A stretch of DNA of 64,000 nt, taken from contig CAVSHP010000021.1 in assembly GCA_963727635.1 (NCBI GenBank), positions 62,001 to 126,000 of the forward strand. The letters are read 5' to 3'. This stretch comes from SZUA-36 sp963727635 (GTDB lineage: Bacteria > Pseudomonadota > Gammaproteobacteria > Xanthomonadales > SZUA-36). Shown here piece after piece: positions 27,818 through 37,240 of the stretch. The translations under genes were made by a program, and so were the position numbers. A model generated the notes under the pieces. The model ran no database searches, had not been told where the DNA came from, and saw only the letters and a list, made by a program, of their open reading frames with translations. How positions within the stretch are numbered: position 1 is the stretch's first letter; each line of letters begins with the position of its first letter.

Positions 27818-28732
27818 ATGCGTCATGTGATCTCGGTTCACGACCTCACGGTCGATGCAATTATTGACGTTCTTGACCGGGCCGAAGGTATGCTTGACGT
27901 TGCCCGGGGTAAGGCGGTCAACGACTGTCTCAAGGGCAAGGTTCTGGGTAGTATTTTCTTTGAACCCTCGACGCGCACCCGGCTCTCCTTCGAAACGGCC
28001 ATGAACCGTCTCGGCGGCGGGGTGGTGGGTTTTGCCGGTACCGAGGCGACTTCTGTGGTCAAGGGCGAGACCCTCGCCGATACCATCAGAATGGTCAGCG
28101 GATATGCCGATGCCATCGTCCTGCGCCACCCGCGTGAGGGTGCGGCCAAGCTCGCCACGGAATTTTCCGATGTGCCGATCATCAATGCGGGTGACGGCGC
28201 CGGTCAGCATCCGACGCAGACACTGCTGGACTTATTCACCATCAGGCAGCACATGGGCCGGCTGAAAGGCCTGAACATCAGCCTGGTCGGTGACCTTCGT
28301 TACGGCAGGACCGTGCATTCGCTGGCATTCGCCTTGTCCAAGTTCGGTAATACCATCAACCTGGTGTCACCCGAGGGCCTGGAAATGCCAGCCGAGGTGA
28401 TCGAGCACCTCGAAGACTCCGGCCAGTTTGGAATCGCCTGCCATACGCCGGAAGAAGTCATCGCGAAAACCGATATCCTCTACGTCACGCGGATACAGAA
28501 AGAGCGTTTTCCGGATCCCGTTGAATACCAGAAGGTCGCGGGCAAATACATGATCGACCCGCAACTTGTATCGCAGGGACCCGAGCACATGATCGTCATG
28601 CATCCATTGCCGAGGATCAACGAGATCACCCCCGAGGTTGACGCCATGCCGCAGGCCAAGTATTTCGTCCAGGCGGCCAACGGTGTGCCGGTCAGAATGG
28701 CATTGCTGTCGATGGTCATAGGAGGCGTCTGA
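27818..28732 (+). CDS. pyrB: Aspartate carbamoyltransferase catalytic subunit
   Basis: 304 aa. Motifs STRTRLSFETAMNRLGG (carbamoyl phosphate), QHPTQTLLDLFTI and HPLPRINE are diagnostic. First committed step of pyrimidine synthesis. GGGGAG sits eight bases before ATG 27818. The pyrI gene starts one base after its stop, as expected for a class B (PyrB6-PyrI6) allosteric enzyme. The 147-bp gap after arcC suggests its own promoter; I see no clear leader attenuator. Confidence 0.95.
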   Translation: MRHVISVHDLTVDAIIDVLDRAEGMLDVARGKAVNDCLKGKVLGSIFFEPSTRTRLSFETAMNRLGGGVVGFAGTEATSVVKGETLADTIRMVSGYADAIVLRHPREGAAKLATEFSDVPIINAGDGAGQHPTQTLLDLFTIRQHMGRLKGLNISLVGDLRYGRTVHSLAFALSKFGNTINLVSPEGLEMPAEVIEHLEDSGQFGIACHTPEEVIAKTDILYVTRIQKERFPDPVEYQKVAGKYMIDPQLVSQGPEHMIVMHPLPRINEITPEVDAMPQAKYFVQAANGVPVRMALLSMVIGGV

Positions 28733-28733
28733 A

Positions 28734-29193
28734 ATGTCGGATAAATACATGAAAGTCGAACGGATCGATCACGGCACGGTGATCGACCACATCCTGCCGT
28801 CCCGCGCCTTTGACGTACTCAGGGTGCTCGGTCTGTCAAACGACAAGACCATGAGCATCCTGGTCAACAGCCATTCAAAGAAAGGCGGTACAAAAGACAT
28901 TCTCAAGATTGAAGATGTGGAGCTGTCCGCGGAGGAGGCCAACCTGGTGGCGCTGGTTTCACCCGCAGGCGACGATCAATATCATCGTCGGCGGCAAAGT
29001 GGTGAAGAAATTCAATGCCGAGGCGCCAAAGGTCGTCAGGGGCATCCTGACCTGTTCGAACCCGAATTGCATCTCGAACCAGAACGAACCCATCACCACC
29101 GAATTCAGACTGGGTCCCGACGAGGGGCACCGCTACGTCTGCACCTATTGCGACCGGGATATCATCGACCTGGCAAAACGTATCAGCGCTTAA
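28734..29193 (+). CDS. pyrI: Aspartate carbamoyltransferase regulatory subunit (frame-broken)
   Basis: About 153 aa when one frame break is corrected. The N-terminal nucleotide-binding domain (KVERIDHGTVIDHIL, ILKIEDVELSAEEANLVALV) is in the start frame. At the CCC near 28959-28966 the sequence must shift one base to continue as ATINIIVGGKVVKKF. The zinc domain then has its four cysteines (CSNPNC and CTYC). Length and motifs are otherwise normal, so an indel in the assembly is likelier than inactivation. Confidence 0.88.
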
Positions 29194-29299
29194 CCCGTAA
29201 TTGGATCGGATCGGAAGGTTCAGTTGGGAATTCCAGCCACGCTGTAAACACCAAGTCCAGATAGCGCCGGGAAACTCACAATCTGACAGGCTTGCGGGG

Positions 29300-29511
29300 A
29301 CCCGGCAGACGGTTGTTGCCTGTGCTCTCCTGCCAGCGGTCCCGGATCAGGATCCGGGACTGCCCTCGCAGCCAGCCGGATCTTAACGGGACCGGCCTCA
29401 CAATACATCCTGTATTGGTCGGCCTCGATCGGGCATCCCGCCCGATCGCCCCTAATCCGTCCGGCTACTCGGCGCTTCAAAGTTCGCCCAGCCAGCAACC
29501 ATCTGCCGGGT
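29300..29511. mobile_element. Hairpin-rich MITE-like element 1
   Basis: The arms 29300-29320 and 29491-29511 form an imperfect inverted repeat of about 20 bp (ACCCGGCAGAyGGTTGyTG). The interior is a chain of smaller palindromes: CCCGGATCAGGATCCGGG, CAATACATCCTGTATTG and GATCGGGC-ATCCC-GCCCGATC. No open frame of protein-like composition is present. Size and structure fit a non-autonomous element or structured 3'-UTR sequence after pyrI. No target-site duplication was established. Confidence 0.5.
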
Positions 29512-29543
29512 CTGAACCAGGGTGCACAGCTTTCAGCTGAAGA

Positions 29544-29759
29544 GCTCAGCAGGCCGGGTGGAATTCACTGCCCATTTATCCGCCGAAGACGGGATTTCGC
29601 CCGGGGCGCCCATCTTATATATTTGGGCATGGATGAAAATCGAGCGCTGGTGGTAAAGGATTTACCGCCAGCGCGGTCCCGATCAGGCGGAATCCTGGCT
29701 GAGGGTAGCCCGCAGGGCCGGATAAGGCTGGGCGGTGAATTCCACCCGCCCTGTTGAGC
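29544..29759. mobile_element. Hairpin-rich MITE-like element 2
   Basis: Terminal inverted repeats of about 40 bp (29544-29582 and 29719-29759) match at nearly 90 percent, including a shared GGGTGGAATTCAC block and ending in TTATCCG. Inside lies a further hairpin with a 14-bp stem (GCGCTGGTGGTAAA / TTTACCGCCAGCGC, one mismatch). The element starts 33 bp after element 1 and ends 55 bp before the atpC stop codon. It is non-coding. Two structured elements back to back in one intergenic gap suggest an insertion-tolerant site. Confidence 0.55.
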
Positions 29760-29813
29760 GCACGGCCTGTAACGAAGCCGCCAAAATGTCTAGAACAGAG
29801 TTGGAATTGACAA

Positions 29814-30239
29814 TTAGCGCTTCAGTTTCTTGCGCAGTTGCTCTAACGCCGCGAGTTGCGCGACGGCCTGCATCAACTGGGCCTGGGCTTCTGCGATATC
29901 CATCTCACCGCTGCGGTCGGCCAGTTGTCTTTCGGCTTCCGCCTTGGCGGCCCTGGCTGCGGCTTCGTCGAGGTCATCGCCGCGCATGGCCGTATCCGTC
30001 AGGACGGTGACCATGTGGGGCTGTACTTCGAGTATGCCGCCGCTGACAAAGAAAAATTCTTCCTCGCCATTGGCCTTTTGCACGCGTACCGGGCCCGCCT
30101 TGAGTTGGGTGATCAGCGGCGCGTGACGCGGGGCAATACCCAGTTCACCGGCAATACCGGACGCAAAGACCATTGCCGCCTCACCCGAGAATATTGCCTC
30201 GTGGGCGCTTACGATGTCACATTGTACGGTCTTGGTCAT
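29814..30239 (-). CDS. atpC: ATP synthase F1 epsilon subunit
   Basis: 141 aa. The N-terminal beta-sandwich (CDIVSAHEAIFSGEAAMVFA, GELGIAPRHAPLITQL) and the C-terminal helical hairpin rich in Ala/Glu/Arg are those of epsilon. Last gene of the atp operon. Confidence 0.95.
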   Translation of the reverse strand: MTKTVQCDIVSAHEAIFSGEAAMVFASGIAGELGIAPRHAPLITQLKAGPVRVQKANGEEEFFFVSGGILEVQPHMVTVLTDTAMRGDDLDEAAARAAKAEAERQLADRSGEMDIAEAQAQLMQAVAQLAALEQLRKKLKR

Positions 30240-30281
30240 AATTCCGGCCCCATAAAAAGAAAATGCTTACAAAGAGACTGC

Positions 30282-31676
30282 TCAGGCAGCCTCTTTCTTG
30301 GCCATTGCGGCACCCTTGGCCACGGCTTCTTCGATACCGCCGACCATGTAGAACGCCTGCTCGGGCAGGTGGTCGTACTCACCGGCAACAATACCCTTGA
30401 ACGCGCGGATGGTGTCTTTAAGGGTTACGTACTTACCTGGAGAACCGGTGAAGGTTTCAGCAACGAAGAAAGGCTGCGACAGGAAGCGCTGAACTTTGCG
30501 CGCACGTGATACGACGGCCTTGTCTTCTTCAGACAGTTCGTCCATACCCAGAATTGCGATGATATCCTTGAGCTCTTTATAACGCTGTAACACACCCTGT
30601 ACGGAACGGGCCACGTCATAGTGCTCATGACCAATCAGGTTCGGATCCAGCAGACGTGATGTTGAGTCAAGCGGATCCACAGCCGGGTAAATACCCTGTT
30701 CTGCAACAGAACGGCTGAGTACCAGGGTTGCGTCAAGATGCGCAAAGGTGGTTGCCGGTGACGGATCGGTCAAATCATCGGCTGGCACGTATACCGCCTG
30801 GAAGGAAGTGATTGATCCGGTCTTGGTGGTGGTGATGCGTTCCTGCAACAGACCCATTTCCAGGGCCAGTGTAGGCTGGTAGCCCACCGCTGAAGGCATA
30901 CGGCCCAGCAGCGCGGATACTTCCGTTCCCGCCAGGGTGTAGCGGTAGATGTTGTCGATGAACATCAATACGTCATTACCCTGGTCACGGAATTCCTCGG
31001 CCATGGTCAGACCGGTCAGCGCAACACGCAGACGGTTACCCGGTGGCTCGTTCATCTGGCCATATACGAGTGATACCTTACCGAGTACATCGGCGTCCTT
31101 CATCTCGTGATAGAAGTCATTACCTTCACGGGTACGCTCACCGACACCGGCAAACACCGAGAAACCGGAGTGCTCGATAGCAATATTACGGATCAGTTCC
31201 ATCAGGGTTACCGTTTTACCCACACCGGCACCGCCGAACAGACCAACCTTGCCACCCTTGGCGATCGGCATGATCAGGTCGATAACCTTGATGCCGGTCT
31301 CCAAAATGTCGTTACCGCCGGCCTGGTCTTCGTATGAAGGCGGCTTGCGGTGAATCGGCATGCGCTTTTCTTCACCGATCGGTCCGGCTTCGTCAATCGG
31401 CCGTCCCAGCACGTCCATTACACGACCCAGGGTCTTCTCACCAACGGGTACCTTGATGGCATCACCCGTGTCGGTTACCGAAATACCACGTTTCAATCCA
31501 TCGGTGGTACCAAGTGCAATGGTACGCACCACGCCGTCACCCAGTTGCTGCTGAACTTCCAGCGTGATGTCAGTGTTGTCGACGGTCAATGCGTTGAAAA
31601 TCCGGGGCATGGAATCGCGTGGAAACTCCACGTCAACTACGGCGCCGATTACCTGAACAATTGATCCAGAACTCAT
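30282..31676 (-). CDS. atpD: ATP synthase F1 beta subunit
   Basis: 464 aa, catalytic subunit. Walker A GGAGVGKTVTLMELI (about 150-164), GERTREGNDFY, Walker B VLMFIDNIYR and the terminal region FYMVGGIEEAV are all intact. The N-terminus IVQVIGAVVDVEFPR confirms the start at 31676. Confidence 0.97.
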   Translation of the reverse strand: MSSGSIVQVIGAVVDVEFPRDSMPRIFNALTVDNTDITLEVQQQLGDGVVRTIALGTTDGLKRGISVTDTGDAIKVPVGEKTLGRVMDVLGRPIDEAGPIGEEKRMPIHRKPPSYEDQAGGNDILETGIKVIDLIMPIAKGGKVGLFGGAGVGKTVTLMELIRNIAIEHSGFSVFAGVGERTREGNDFYHEMKDADVLGKVSLVYGQMNEPPGNRLRVALTGLTMAEEFRDQGNDVLMFIDNIYRYTLAGTEVSALLGRMPSAVGYQPTLALEMGLLQERITTTKTGSITSFQAVYVPADDLTDPSPATTFAHLDATLVLSRSVAEQGIYPAVDPLDSTSRLLDPNLIGHEHYDVARSVQGVLQRYKELKDIIAILGMDELSEEDKAVVSRARKVQRFLSQPFFVAETFTGSPGKYVTLKDTIRAFKGIVAGEYDHLPEQAFYMVGGIEEAVAKGAAMAKKEAA

Positions 31677-31788
31677 AAAACTCGCTCCACTCTTTTGGTG
31701 AGATGTGAATTCAGTGGGATTGTATAAACCTTTGGTCCCGCTTAATTCACAAATAAATAATGTCTTGTATAAAAATATGCCCGGGTCA

Positions 31789-32652
31789 CTAAACCGCTGC
31801 AGCGCCGCCGACGATCTCTGAGATCTCCTGCGTGATGGCTGCCTGGCGCGCCTTGTTATAGGCCAGTTTCAACTCGTCGATCAGATCGCCTGCATTATCC
31901 GTGGCGTTCTTCATCGCCAGCATGCGGGCGGCATGTTCCGAGGCCAGGTTTTCCAGAACGGCCTGGTAAATCATGCCCTCGATATAACGTACGGAAACCT
32001 CATCCAGTAATGTTTTGGCGTCGGGTTCGTAGATGTAATCCCAAATTTCACCCAACTCGGTATCATCGGTGGGTGGTAACGGCAACATTTGCACGATCGC
32101 CGGGTCCTGCGTCATCGTGTTGACGAACAGATTGGCAACGATATAAAGACGTTGTATGACATTATCACGGTAGGCTTCCACCATGATCCGGACCGCTCCG
32201 ATCAGGTCTTCAATCTTGGGTGATTCACCCAGTCCGCTGACAGACCCCATGATTTCGACATTGACGTTCTTGAAAAATGCTGCTGCTTTCTTACCGAGGG
32301 TGACAATGCTGACTTCAGCGCCCTTACCCTGCCACTCTGACATATCCCTGAGGGTCTTTCTGAACAGGTTGTTGTTAAGACCACCGCAAAGCCCACGATC
32401 CGTGGAGACGATGATATAACCGACTCTTTCCACCGTTGCATATTCAACGGTAAACGGGTGACGGATTTCCGGGTTGGCCTTGGCGAGATGTCCGCTGATG
32501 CGGCGCATCATACGCACGTAGGGACGCGTGGCGCTCATCATCGCCTGTGACTTCTTAATTTTACTGGCAGAAACTGTTTCCAGAGCGGCGGTCACCTTCA
32601 TGGTGTTGCCAATGCTCTGAATCTTGCCTGTAATTTCCTTTCCGCCTGCCAT
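31789..32652 (-). CDS. atpG: ATP synthase F1 gamma subunit
   Basis: 287 aa, central rotor shaft. N-terminal helix GKIQSIGNTMKVTAALETVS and C-terminal helix ELKLAYNKARQAAITQEISE are the conserved coiled-coil parts; STDRGLCGGLNNNLF is the typical middle block. It starts 33 bp after atpA. Confidence 0.96.
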   Translation of the reverse strand: MAGGKEITGKIQSIGNTMKVTAALETVSASKIKKSQAMMSATRPYVRMMRRISGHLAKANPEIRHPFTVEYATVERVGYIIVSTDRGLCGGLNNNLFRKTLRDMSEWQGKGAEVSIVTLGKKAAAFFKNVNVEIMGSVSGLGESPKIEDLIGAVRIMVEAYRDNVIQRLYIVANLFVNTMTQDPAIVQMLPLPPTDDTELGEIWDYIYEPDAKTLLDEVSVRYIEGMIYQAVLENLASEHAARMLAMKNATDNAGDLIDELKLAYNKARQAAITQEISEIVGGAAAV

Positions 32653-32685
32653 ATCTGGCTTGCTCCTGTGTTTTTACGGGGCCGG

Positions 32686-34230
32686 TTACCAGGAACCGGT
32701 TGCCTTGAAATCTTTCAGGGCGGCGACCAGTTTCGTCTCGATCTCATCGTTCCAGTCGCCTTCATCCAGAATCGCGACGAGATCGGAATGCGCGCTCGCC
32801 ATGTACTCCAGCAATGCGGCCTCGAACGCGCCGATCTTGAGCAGTGCAACATCATCGAGGTAACCGCGATCGGCGGAGAACAGGGAGATCGCCATGTTGC
32901 CAACCGACATCGGGCTGTACTGCGACTGCTTCATCAACTCGGTTACACGCTGACCACGATCCAGCTGTTTACGGGTCGCGTCATCCAGATCAGAGGCAAA
33001 CTGGGCAAAAGCCGCCAGTTCGCGGTACTGGGACAGGGCCAGACGAATACCGCCACCCAGCTTCTTGATAACCTTGGTCTGTGCAGCGCCACCCACGCGG
33101 GAAACGGACAGACCGGCGTGTACAGCAGGACGTATGCCGGCGTTGAACATGTCGGTCTCGAGGAAGATCTGGCCGTCGGTAATCGAGATAACGTTGGTCG
33201 GAACGAACGCGGATACGTCACCGGCCTGGGTCTCGATGATCGGCAGTGCGGTCAGTGAACCGGTCTTGCCTTTCACCTTGCCCTCGGTGAATTTTTCCAC
33301 GTAGTCCACGTTGACCCGCGCGGCGCGTTCCAGCAGGCGTGAATGCAGGTAGAACACGTCACCGGGATAAGCTTCACGGCCCGGCGGACGGCGCAACAGC
33401 AGGGATACCTGGCGATAGGCCCAGGCCTGCTTGGTCAAATCGTCATAAATGATCAGGGCGTCTTCACCGCGGTCGCGGAAGTATTCACCCATGGTGCAAC
33501 CGGAATACGGTGCGATGTACTGCATGGCCGCCGATTCGGAAGCCGAAGCGTTGACCACGATGGTGTGTGCCATGGCGCCGTGCTCTTCGAGCTTGGCGAC
33601 CACGTTGGCAACGGTAGATTGCTTCTGACCGATGGCGACATAGACACATTTAATGCCGGACTTGACCTGGTTGATGATGGTGTCGATGGCGATGGCGGAT
33701 TTACCGATCTGGCGGTCGCCAATGATCAATTCACGCTGGCCGCGGCCGATCGGCACCATGGAGTCGATCGATTTCAGACCGGTCTGGACCGGCTGGGCAA
33801 CCGATTTACGCCAGATGACGCCCGGTGCGACTTTTTCGATCGGCGCATAACCATCGTTATCGATCGCGCCCTTGCCGTCGATCGGGTTACCCAGTGCGTC
33901 GACCACGCGGCCCAACAGGCCACGGCCATGAGGTACTTCGAGAATACGCCCGGTGCATTTGACCGTGTCGCCTTCGGTGATGTGCTCGTAGTCGCCCAGG
34001 ATAACCGTACCGACTGAATCCCGCTCGAGGTTGAGCGCCAGTCCAAAGGTGTTGCTGGGGAACTCGATCATTTCACCCTGCATGGCGTCTTCCAGGCCAT
34101 GCAGACGGGCGATACCATCGGAAACACTGACCACCGTGCCTTCATTACGAGTTTCAGCTGAAATATTCAGCTCTTCAACACGTTTTTTAATCAACTCGCT
34201 GATTTCAGATGGATTCAATGTCGTCTGCAT
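32686..34230 (-). CDS. atpA: ATP synthase F1 alpha subunit
   Basis: 514 aa, non-catalytic nucleotide-binding subunit. Walker A GDRQIGKSAIAIDTI (about 170-184), DDLTKQAWAYRQVSLLLRRP and PGREAYPGDVFYLHSRLLER are diagnostic. AGGAAAAAG precedes the ATG. Intact. Confidence 0.97.
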   Translation of the reverse strand: MQTTLNPSEISELIKKRVEELNISAETRNEGTVVSVSDGIARLHGLEDAMQGEMIEFPSNTFGLALNLERDSVGTVILGDYEHITEGDTVKCTGRILEVPHGRGLLGRVVDALGNPIDGKGAIDNDGYAPIEKVAPGVIWRKSVAQPVQTGLKSIDSMVPIGRGQRELIIGDRQIGKSAIAIDTIINQVKSGIKCVYVAIGQKQSTVANVVAKLEEHGAMAHTIVVNASASESAAMQYIAPYSGCTMGEYFRDRGEDALIIYDDLTKQAWAYRQVSLLLRRPPGREAYPGDVFYLHSRLLERAARVNVDYVEKFTEGKVKGKTGSLTALPIIETQAGDVSAFVPTNVISITDGQIFLETDMFNAGIRPAVHAGLSVSRVGGAAQTKVIKKLGGGIRLALSQYRELAAFAQFASDLDDATRKQLDRGQRVTELMKQSQYSPMSVGNMAISLFSADRGYLDDVALLKIGAFEAALLEYMASAHSDLVAILDEGDWNDEIETKLVAALKDFKATGSW

Positions 34231-34285
34231 CTTCTTTTTCCTATGGGCCCGCTGTATTTGCAGCGGCCGTTTTGTGTCTATAAAT

Positions 34286-34822
34286 TCAGTTAGAAAGGCT
34301 GTTCGAAAGTTGGGTCAGTCTGTCTCTGAGCGAGCCGTCAATCACCTGGCCTCCGGCATAAATCACGGCCCCGCCAATCACGCTACTGTCAATCTCGGGC
34401 TCCAGCAGGATTTCACGATCAAACCTTCTGGCCAGCGCTTTCTTCAAGCGTGCGGCCTGGTCTTCATCGAGCGCAAACGCTGAAACGACCCTGACGCGAA
34501 GCAACTTGTCGGCCTCTTCGCGCAGGACCTGGTACAGGATCGCGATTTCGGGCAACAGTGACAGACGTTTGTTTTCAGCCAGAACGGCCAGAAAATCATT
34601 GAACCTGGCGTTGAAGGCTTCGCCTGCCGTGTCCGTAAGAATCTGCACGATCTGGCTGTTGCTCGCATGCGGGCTTTCCAGCAGGTCTGCCAATGACTTT
34701 TCCGTCACCGCGGCACTCGCCAGGTCGAGCATATCGTTCCATGGACCGGTGGCGTTTTCCGCTACGGCCAGTTCGAACGCTGCCTTGGCGTATGGGCGGG
34801 CCAGTGTGGTCACATTGCTCAT
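34286..34822 (-). CDS. atpH: ATP synthase F1 delta subunit
   Basis: 178 aa. N-terminal TLARPYAKAAFELAV and C-terminal LLEPEIDSSVIGGAVIYAGG are characteristic of the delta (OSCP) stalk subunit. It begins 2 bp after the atpF stop. Confidence 0.95.
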   Translation of the reverse strand: MSNVTTLARPYAKAAFELAVAENATGPWNDMLDLASAAVTEKSLADLLESPHASNSQIVQILTDTAGEAFNARFNDFLAVLAENKRLSLLPEIAILYQVLREEADKLLRVRVVSAFALDEDQAARLKKALARRFDREILLEPEIDSSVIGGAVIYAGGQVIDGSLRDRLTQLSNSLSN

Positions 34823-34824
34823 GG

Positions 34825-35294
34825 TCAGATCTCGGCGATCAGCTTGTCGAGAAGATCGCGATGCGTTTGTGCATCCACTTCTTTTTCCAGTATTTTGGAA
34901 GCACCCAAAACTGCCAGGCTGGCGACCGAAGCACGCAATTCTTCGCGCGCCTGGTTGGCAGCCAGAGCGATTTCGGCCTCAGCCGCAGCCACCTGGCGCT
35001 GACGCTCACTGGTGGCGTCTTCTTTAGCCTGGTCCAGTATCTGGCAATGACGCTGGTTGGCCTGGTCTACGATCTCACCCGCTTTGTTGCGTGCTTCGAG
35101 AATCTGCTCGCCGGCCGTCAGCTTTGCAGCTTCAAGCTCTTTTTCGGCAAGATCAGATGCAGCCAGCCCATCGGCAACCTTTCGCGGCGATCGTCCATGG
35201 CTTTGAGCAGAGGCGGCCAGAGGAATTTCATGCAGAACCACACGAAAATCATCATCGCGATTGACTGCAAAATTAAAGTGGCATTGATATTCAT
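34825..35294 (-). CDS. atpF: ATP synthase F0 subunit b (frame-broken)
   Basis: The gene starts at ATG 35294 with MNINATLILQSIAMMIFVWF, the single membrane helix, followed by KFLWPPLLKAMDDRRER. One G appears to be missing at the GG near 35176-35184; the other frame then carries the long charged helix VADGLAASDLAEKELEAAK to the stop. With the correction the protein is about 156 aa, the usual length. The continuous open frame beginning near 35241 is therefore missing its true N-terminus. Confidence 0.9.
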
Positions 35295-35362
35295 GCCTTA
35301 CCTCGTTCAGATGGTTCAGTTTATCTGCCCGGCTTTCCGGGCAGGCTCATAGATCGCGCTGA

Positions 35363-35632
35363 TTATCCGCCGAGGGCGTTTTGCAGCTGACCGACAAACG
35401 GGTTTGCGAACGTGAAGAACAGCGCAATACCCACACCGATCATCGCGACCGCGTCCAGCAGGCCGATGGCCAGGAAGAATTTACCCTGCAGCATCGGAGC
35501 CAATTCAGGCTGACGTGCAGAACCTTCCAACAGGCGACCGCCCAGAATACCCACACCGATACCAACACCCAGAGCGCCCAGACCGATAAGCAGCGCTACG
35601 GCGATTGCGGTCATACCAATTACAGTTTCCAT
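35363..35632 (-). CDS. atpE: ATP synthase F0 subunit c
   Basis: 89 aa, two-helix c-ring subunit. Glycine zipper GALGVGIGVGILGG in helix 1, polar loop ARQPE (39-43), and the proton-binding Asp60 in GLLDAVAMIG of helix 2. No sodium-coordination pattern is evident, so proton-type. Preceded by a U-rich leader. Confidence 0.95.
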   Translation of the reverse strand: METVIGMTAIAVALLIGLGALGVGIGVGILGGRLLEGSARQPELAPMLQGKFFLAIGLLDAVAMIGVGIALFFTFANPFVGQLQNALGG

Positions 35633-35640
35633 CTATAACT

Positions 35641-35718
35641 CCCTTTCCAAGAGATTGATTGCCTAATAAAAAAATAAAAAAATAAAAATAAAAGTTAAAA
35701 AATCAAACAAAGAACACT
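35641..35718 (-). promoter_or_regulatory. U-rich translational enhancer-like leader of atpE
   Basis: The transcript between atpB and atpE is almost entirely U with a few A, ending in a GGGAGUU ribosome-binding stretch. E. coli atpE has a similar U-rich enhancer that raises c-subunit synthesis; the same role is inferred here. Confidence 0.45.
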
Positions 35719-36774
35719 TTAATGATGTTCGTGCGCCATGCTCAGGTAAACGATGGTCAGCATCATGAAAATAAATGCCTGCAAGGTTACGATAATCAGG
35801 TGGAACGCGGCCCAGATGAAATGCATCAACTGGCCGCCCAAAAACGCCAGGCCGCCAACCAGCAGCATCTCAACCATCAGTATCCAAAGTGTCTTTTTGG
35901 TGTCCAGCTTGCCTTTCATGTTCAGCCACAGGGTGGCGAAAATACTGACAGTGGCCGAAACCCAGAACCAGCCCGGGATATGCTCGCCAAATACCGAGCT
36001 GAGGCCGGCGGCCACGAACCCGGAGCCGGCGGTGAACACCACCGCGATCAGGATAAAGATCAATTCACCCGCGTACATGTTGCCGAACAGTCGCAAGACC
36101 GAGTGATACCGGCTTGGCCAGCAGGGCTACGGTTTCCAGCAGCAGGTTGGGTATGAAGAACATGGCTTTGCCAGCGCAGCTGTTGGAAGCAAACGGCTGG
36201 CCGGTCAGTTCAGCGATGAAACCGCCAACACCCTTGACCTTGATGCTGAAGTACAGAATCAGGACGAATACGGTCAGCGACATGCTCATGGTGGCGTTGA
36301 CGTCGGTGGTGGGAACCACTTTCTGATAGTGAATGCCTGATTCCTTGGCCACCCAGGGCAGCCAGTCCACCGGGAATCAGGTCCATGAAGTTCATGAAGA
36401 AGATCCACACGAACAGGGTCAGCGCCAGTGGCGCGATAAATTTGCTGGTGCCGTGAAAGGATTCACGCACACTGGTATCGACAAACTCGACAATGATTTC
36501 GATGGCCGCCTGGAAACGGGTGGGGACACCGGAATTGGCCTTTTTCGCGACATTTCTGAACAACAGCGTAAAACGCGAGGCCGAGGACAATCGCCCAGAA
36601 CATCGTGTCAACATTGAAAGCCCAGAAGCCCATCGCCTGCGCTTCTGCGGCGGAATGGGCCAGACCCCAGGTGCCATCCGGATGCTGACCAAAGGTCAGA
36701 TTCTGCAGATGGTGCCCGATGTATTCGCCGGTGGTCAGTTCGCTGGTTGTGATATGTTCGGTGCCGCTTGACAT
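35719..36774 (-). CDS. atpB: ATP synthase F0 subunit a (three frame breaks)
   Basis: Reading 36774 to 35719 in successive frames gives a complete subunit a of about 350 codons: TGEYIGHHLQNLTFG, then RNVAKKANSGVPTRFQAAIE, KFIAPLALTLFVWIFFMNFM, then MSMSLTVFVLILYFSIKVKG, then RLFGNMYAGELIFILIAVVF (containing the essential Arg) and a terminal LTIVYLSMAHEHH. Frame switches are needed near 36556-36566, 36370-36374 and 36092-36102. No sequence is lost at any of them. Subunit a is needed for F0 function, so three independent mutations are unlikely; sequencing indels are the simplest explanation. No separate atpI gene is seen upstream. Confidence 0.92.
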
Positions 36775-36874
36775 GGATAACAGTCCGCTCTCAGTTTTAC
36801 TTCCCGTCCGGGGAAGCCAGTGTCAAAAATAGTAGCAGAAAGCGGTAATCCGGCTTGTCGCTATTTAGCGCGAC

Positions 36875-36904
36875 ATTATAACACCCTGGAGAAAGCCAGA
36901 GCAA
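36875..36904 (-). promoter_or_regulatory. atp operon promoter
   Basis: On the minus strand TTGCTC (36899-36904) is followed after 18 bp by a perfect TATAAT (36875-36880), about 100 bp upstream of the atpB start at 36774. Position and -10 quality make this the likely operon promoter. Confidence 0.65.
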
Positions 36905-37240
36905 CGCTGTGACGCGGGTTTGAACGCTGATCGACTATCAAGATTTAAGTGGTCTGTATTTTGTTTCCGGACGCTGTTGCCTGCGCGCGGAGATTCAGGC
37001 GCTGCCGCTTTCAGGTTGGCAAGGTTCATTCTCAATCCATATTCGCCAGACAACCTATGTCATCAGCACAGTGATGATCATGCTTTTTGTCGGCCACCTG
37101 ATCCAGGCAGCTTAAAACTCGATTGGTCGAGCTTGAAAGACACCATCAAGACCACCGATAATTCAGTATTCTCATCTTAAAAAGCCTCATGATATACGCG
37201 TGAACCCGTACCTTTATTTTATACACTAGGGAATAATGCC
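36905..37240. other. Intergenic region, no supported gene
   Basis: About 335 bp between the atp promoter and the next plus-strand gene. The place where atpI usually lies holds no minus-strand frame resembling AtpI. A plus-strand frame ending at 37114 ends in a hydrophobic stretch (TVMIMLFVGHLIQ) but has no start codon or RBS I trust; it could be a remnant. Confidence 0.4.

Noticed and set aside
29220..29540. Coding frames inside the hairpin-rich region after pyrI
   Set aside because: They run through palindromes and are rich in Arg/Pro/Gly with no domain; the inverted repeats explain them.
35719..36774. atpB as a true pseudogene or programmed frameshift
   Set aside because: Three joins without loss of sequence in a core gene, within a contig full of similar joins, fit assembly indels better; no slippery heptamer with a downstream structure was recognised.
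36920..37180. Small plus-strand gene upstream of the atp operon
   Set aside because: Composition is not protein-like, there is no ribosome site, and the hydrophobic stretch lies in a different frame from the open one.
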